From: Eudromia elegans | Taxonomy: Eukaryota > Chordata > Aves > Tinamiformes > Tinamidae | Length of the DNA stretch: 64,000 bases | Direction: 5' to 3' | NCBI GenBank assembly: GCA_003342815.1 | Contig: PTEX01000006.1 | Span: 1,805,338-1,869,337, forward strand | In this document: piece after piece, positions 63,567-64,000 of the stretch | Numbering within the stretch: position 1 is the stretch's first letter | Layout: the number at the start of each line of letters is the position of its first letter | Program-made: the position numbers and the translations under genes | The notes under the pieces: model-generated | Seen by the model: only the letters and a program-made list of their open reading frames with translations | What the model was told of the DNA's origin: nothing | The model's database searches: none

Positions 63567-63775
63567 AAGGGAAAAAAGTTCTTCACTGTGGAGCTTGTCC
63601 AGCCCTGGGACGGGGCTCGGAGCAGTCGTAGACTCTGTCACACAAAAATCTTTAAACCTCAGCTGGACAAGGCCCTTAGCAACATGGTTAAACTTTGACA
63701 TTAGCTCAACTTTGAACAGGGTGCTGGACTGGATGACCTCTGGAGGTCTCTTCCAAACTAAGTTAATCTGTGTCC
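63567..63775 (+). mobile_element. CR1 LINE 3' end fragment
   Basis: This is a 5'-truncated CR1 copy, sense to CDC42BPB, inside intron 1. CR1 3' UTR landmarks appear in order: GAAAAAAGTTCTTCACTGTGG, then a diverged CTGGACAAGGCCCTTAGCAA segment, then a GGACTGGATGACCTCTGGAG block followed by GGTCTCTTCCAAACTAA. These correspond to the usual avian CR1 tail just before the terminal octamer repeat, which is degraded here. No reverse-transcriptase sequence is retained, as expected for a typical short CR1 insertion. Divergence suggests an old copy. Confidence 0.85.
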
Positions 63776-64000
63776 TCTATTACTGATTTAGTGTGTGTGC
63801 TAGCCAATTTATTTAATATCCTCTTCAATAACAGTTGTTTAAGTGGGAAGAGTTGTTTTTCATAAGTCTTAAAATGAAGAAATATGTGAAATAGAATCAT
63901 TTTCTTACCGACAAAGTAGTTCAAACAGATTGCAAAAAGCCACCATTTATTTATTTAGTACTCAGCTGTTTACTGAGTTGACATTTTACCATGTGCTCTA

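Larger units (their letters stand above)
53890..64000 (+). other. CDC42BPB: CDC42BPB intron 1 (5' part)
   Basis: Everything right of the exon 1 donor is intron 1, which is at least 10.1 kb here because no exon 2 is found. Exon 2 of the family should encode the residues leading into the kinase domain; no open frame resembling that appears. The interior is AT-rich unique DNA with an AT tract near 54244-54300, a poly-T at 61943-61963, a small 19-base-period duplication near 61986-62017 and a CR1 end at 63567-63775. Long first introns commonly hold enhancers, but I can point to none specifically. Confidence 0.85.

Noticed and set aside
1-64000. tRNA, snRNA, microRNA, CRISPR, LTR retrovirus or DNA transposon features
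   Set aside because: No tRNA A/B-box pairs, CRISPR-like spaced repeats, LTR pairs with a primer-binding site, or transposon terminal inverted repeats were recognised by eye; weak copies could be missed without computation.

Overview
This is vertebrate nuclear DNA, most likely from a bird. The evidence is the first coding exon of CDC42BPB with a canonical splice donor and a strong CpG-island promoter, two truncated CR1 retrotransposon 3' ends as the only well-preserved mobile elements, low interspersed-repeat content, GC-rich minisatellites, and three assembly gaps (11677-11937, 23964-24024, 53471-53588). CR1 is also common in turtles and crocodilians, so 'bird' is an inference from CR1 plus the low repeat load.

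Layout. Positions 1 to about 52,600 are a gene-poor region upstream of CDC42BPB in which I recognise no protein-coding exon on either strand. It holds a GC-rich island with two tandem-repeat families around a gap (11.3-12.7 kb), a CR1 fragment (30.7 kb), an orphan CpG island (32.8-33.1 kb), two weaker CpG-rich patches (38.8-39.1 and 39.6-39.85 kb), a decayed LINE reverse-transcriptase fragment on the minus strand (about 43.1-43.6 kb), small tandem duplications, simple repeats, and several AT-rich stretches that look more like regulatory DNA than genes. From about 52,600 to 54,180 lies the CDC42BPB CpG island, with exon 1 coding sequence at 53,712-53,889. From 53,890 to the window end is the 5' part of intron 1, which contains an AT-rich dinucleotide tract just past the island, poly-T tracts and a second CR1 end at 63.6-63.8 kb.

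The only confident gene is CDC42BPB (MRCK-beta), a CDC42-regulated actomyosin kinase. Exon 2 and the kinase domain lie beyond the right edge. In human, the region upstream of CDC42BPB leads to EXOC3L4 and TNFAIP2 on the opposite strand; I could not find exons of either here. Nearly all other open reading frames are chance frames in GC-rich or unique non-coding DNA.

I did not find a clearly new biological system. The points most worth checking are a possible short upstream ORF in the CDC42BPB leader, the orphan CpG island at 32.8 kb, the gap-spanning minisatellite complex, and the LINE relic with RTE-like features.
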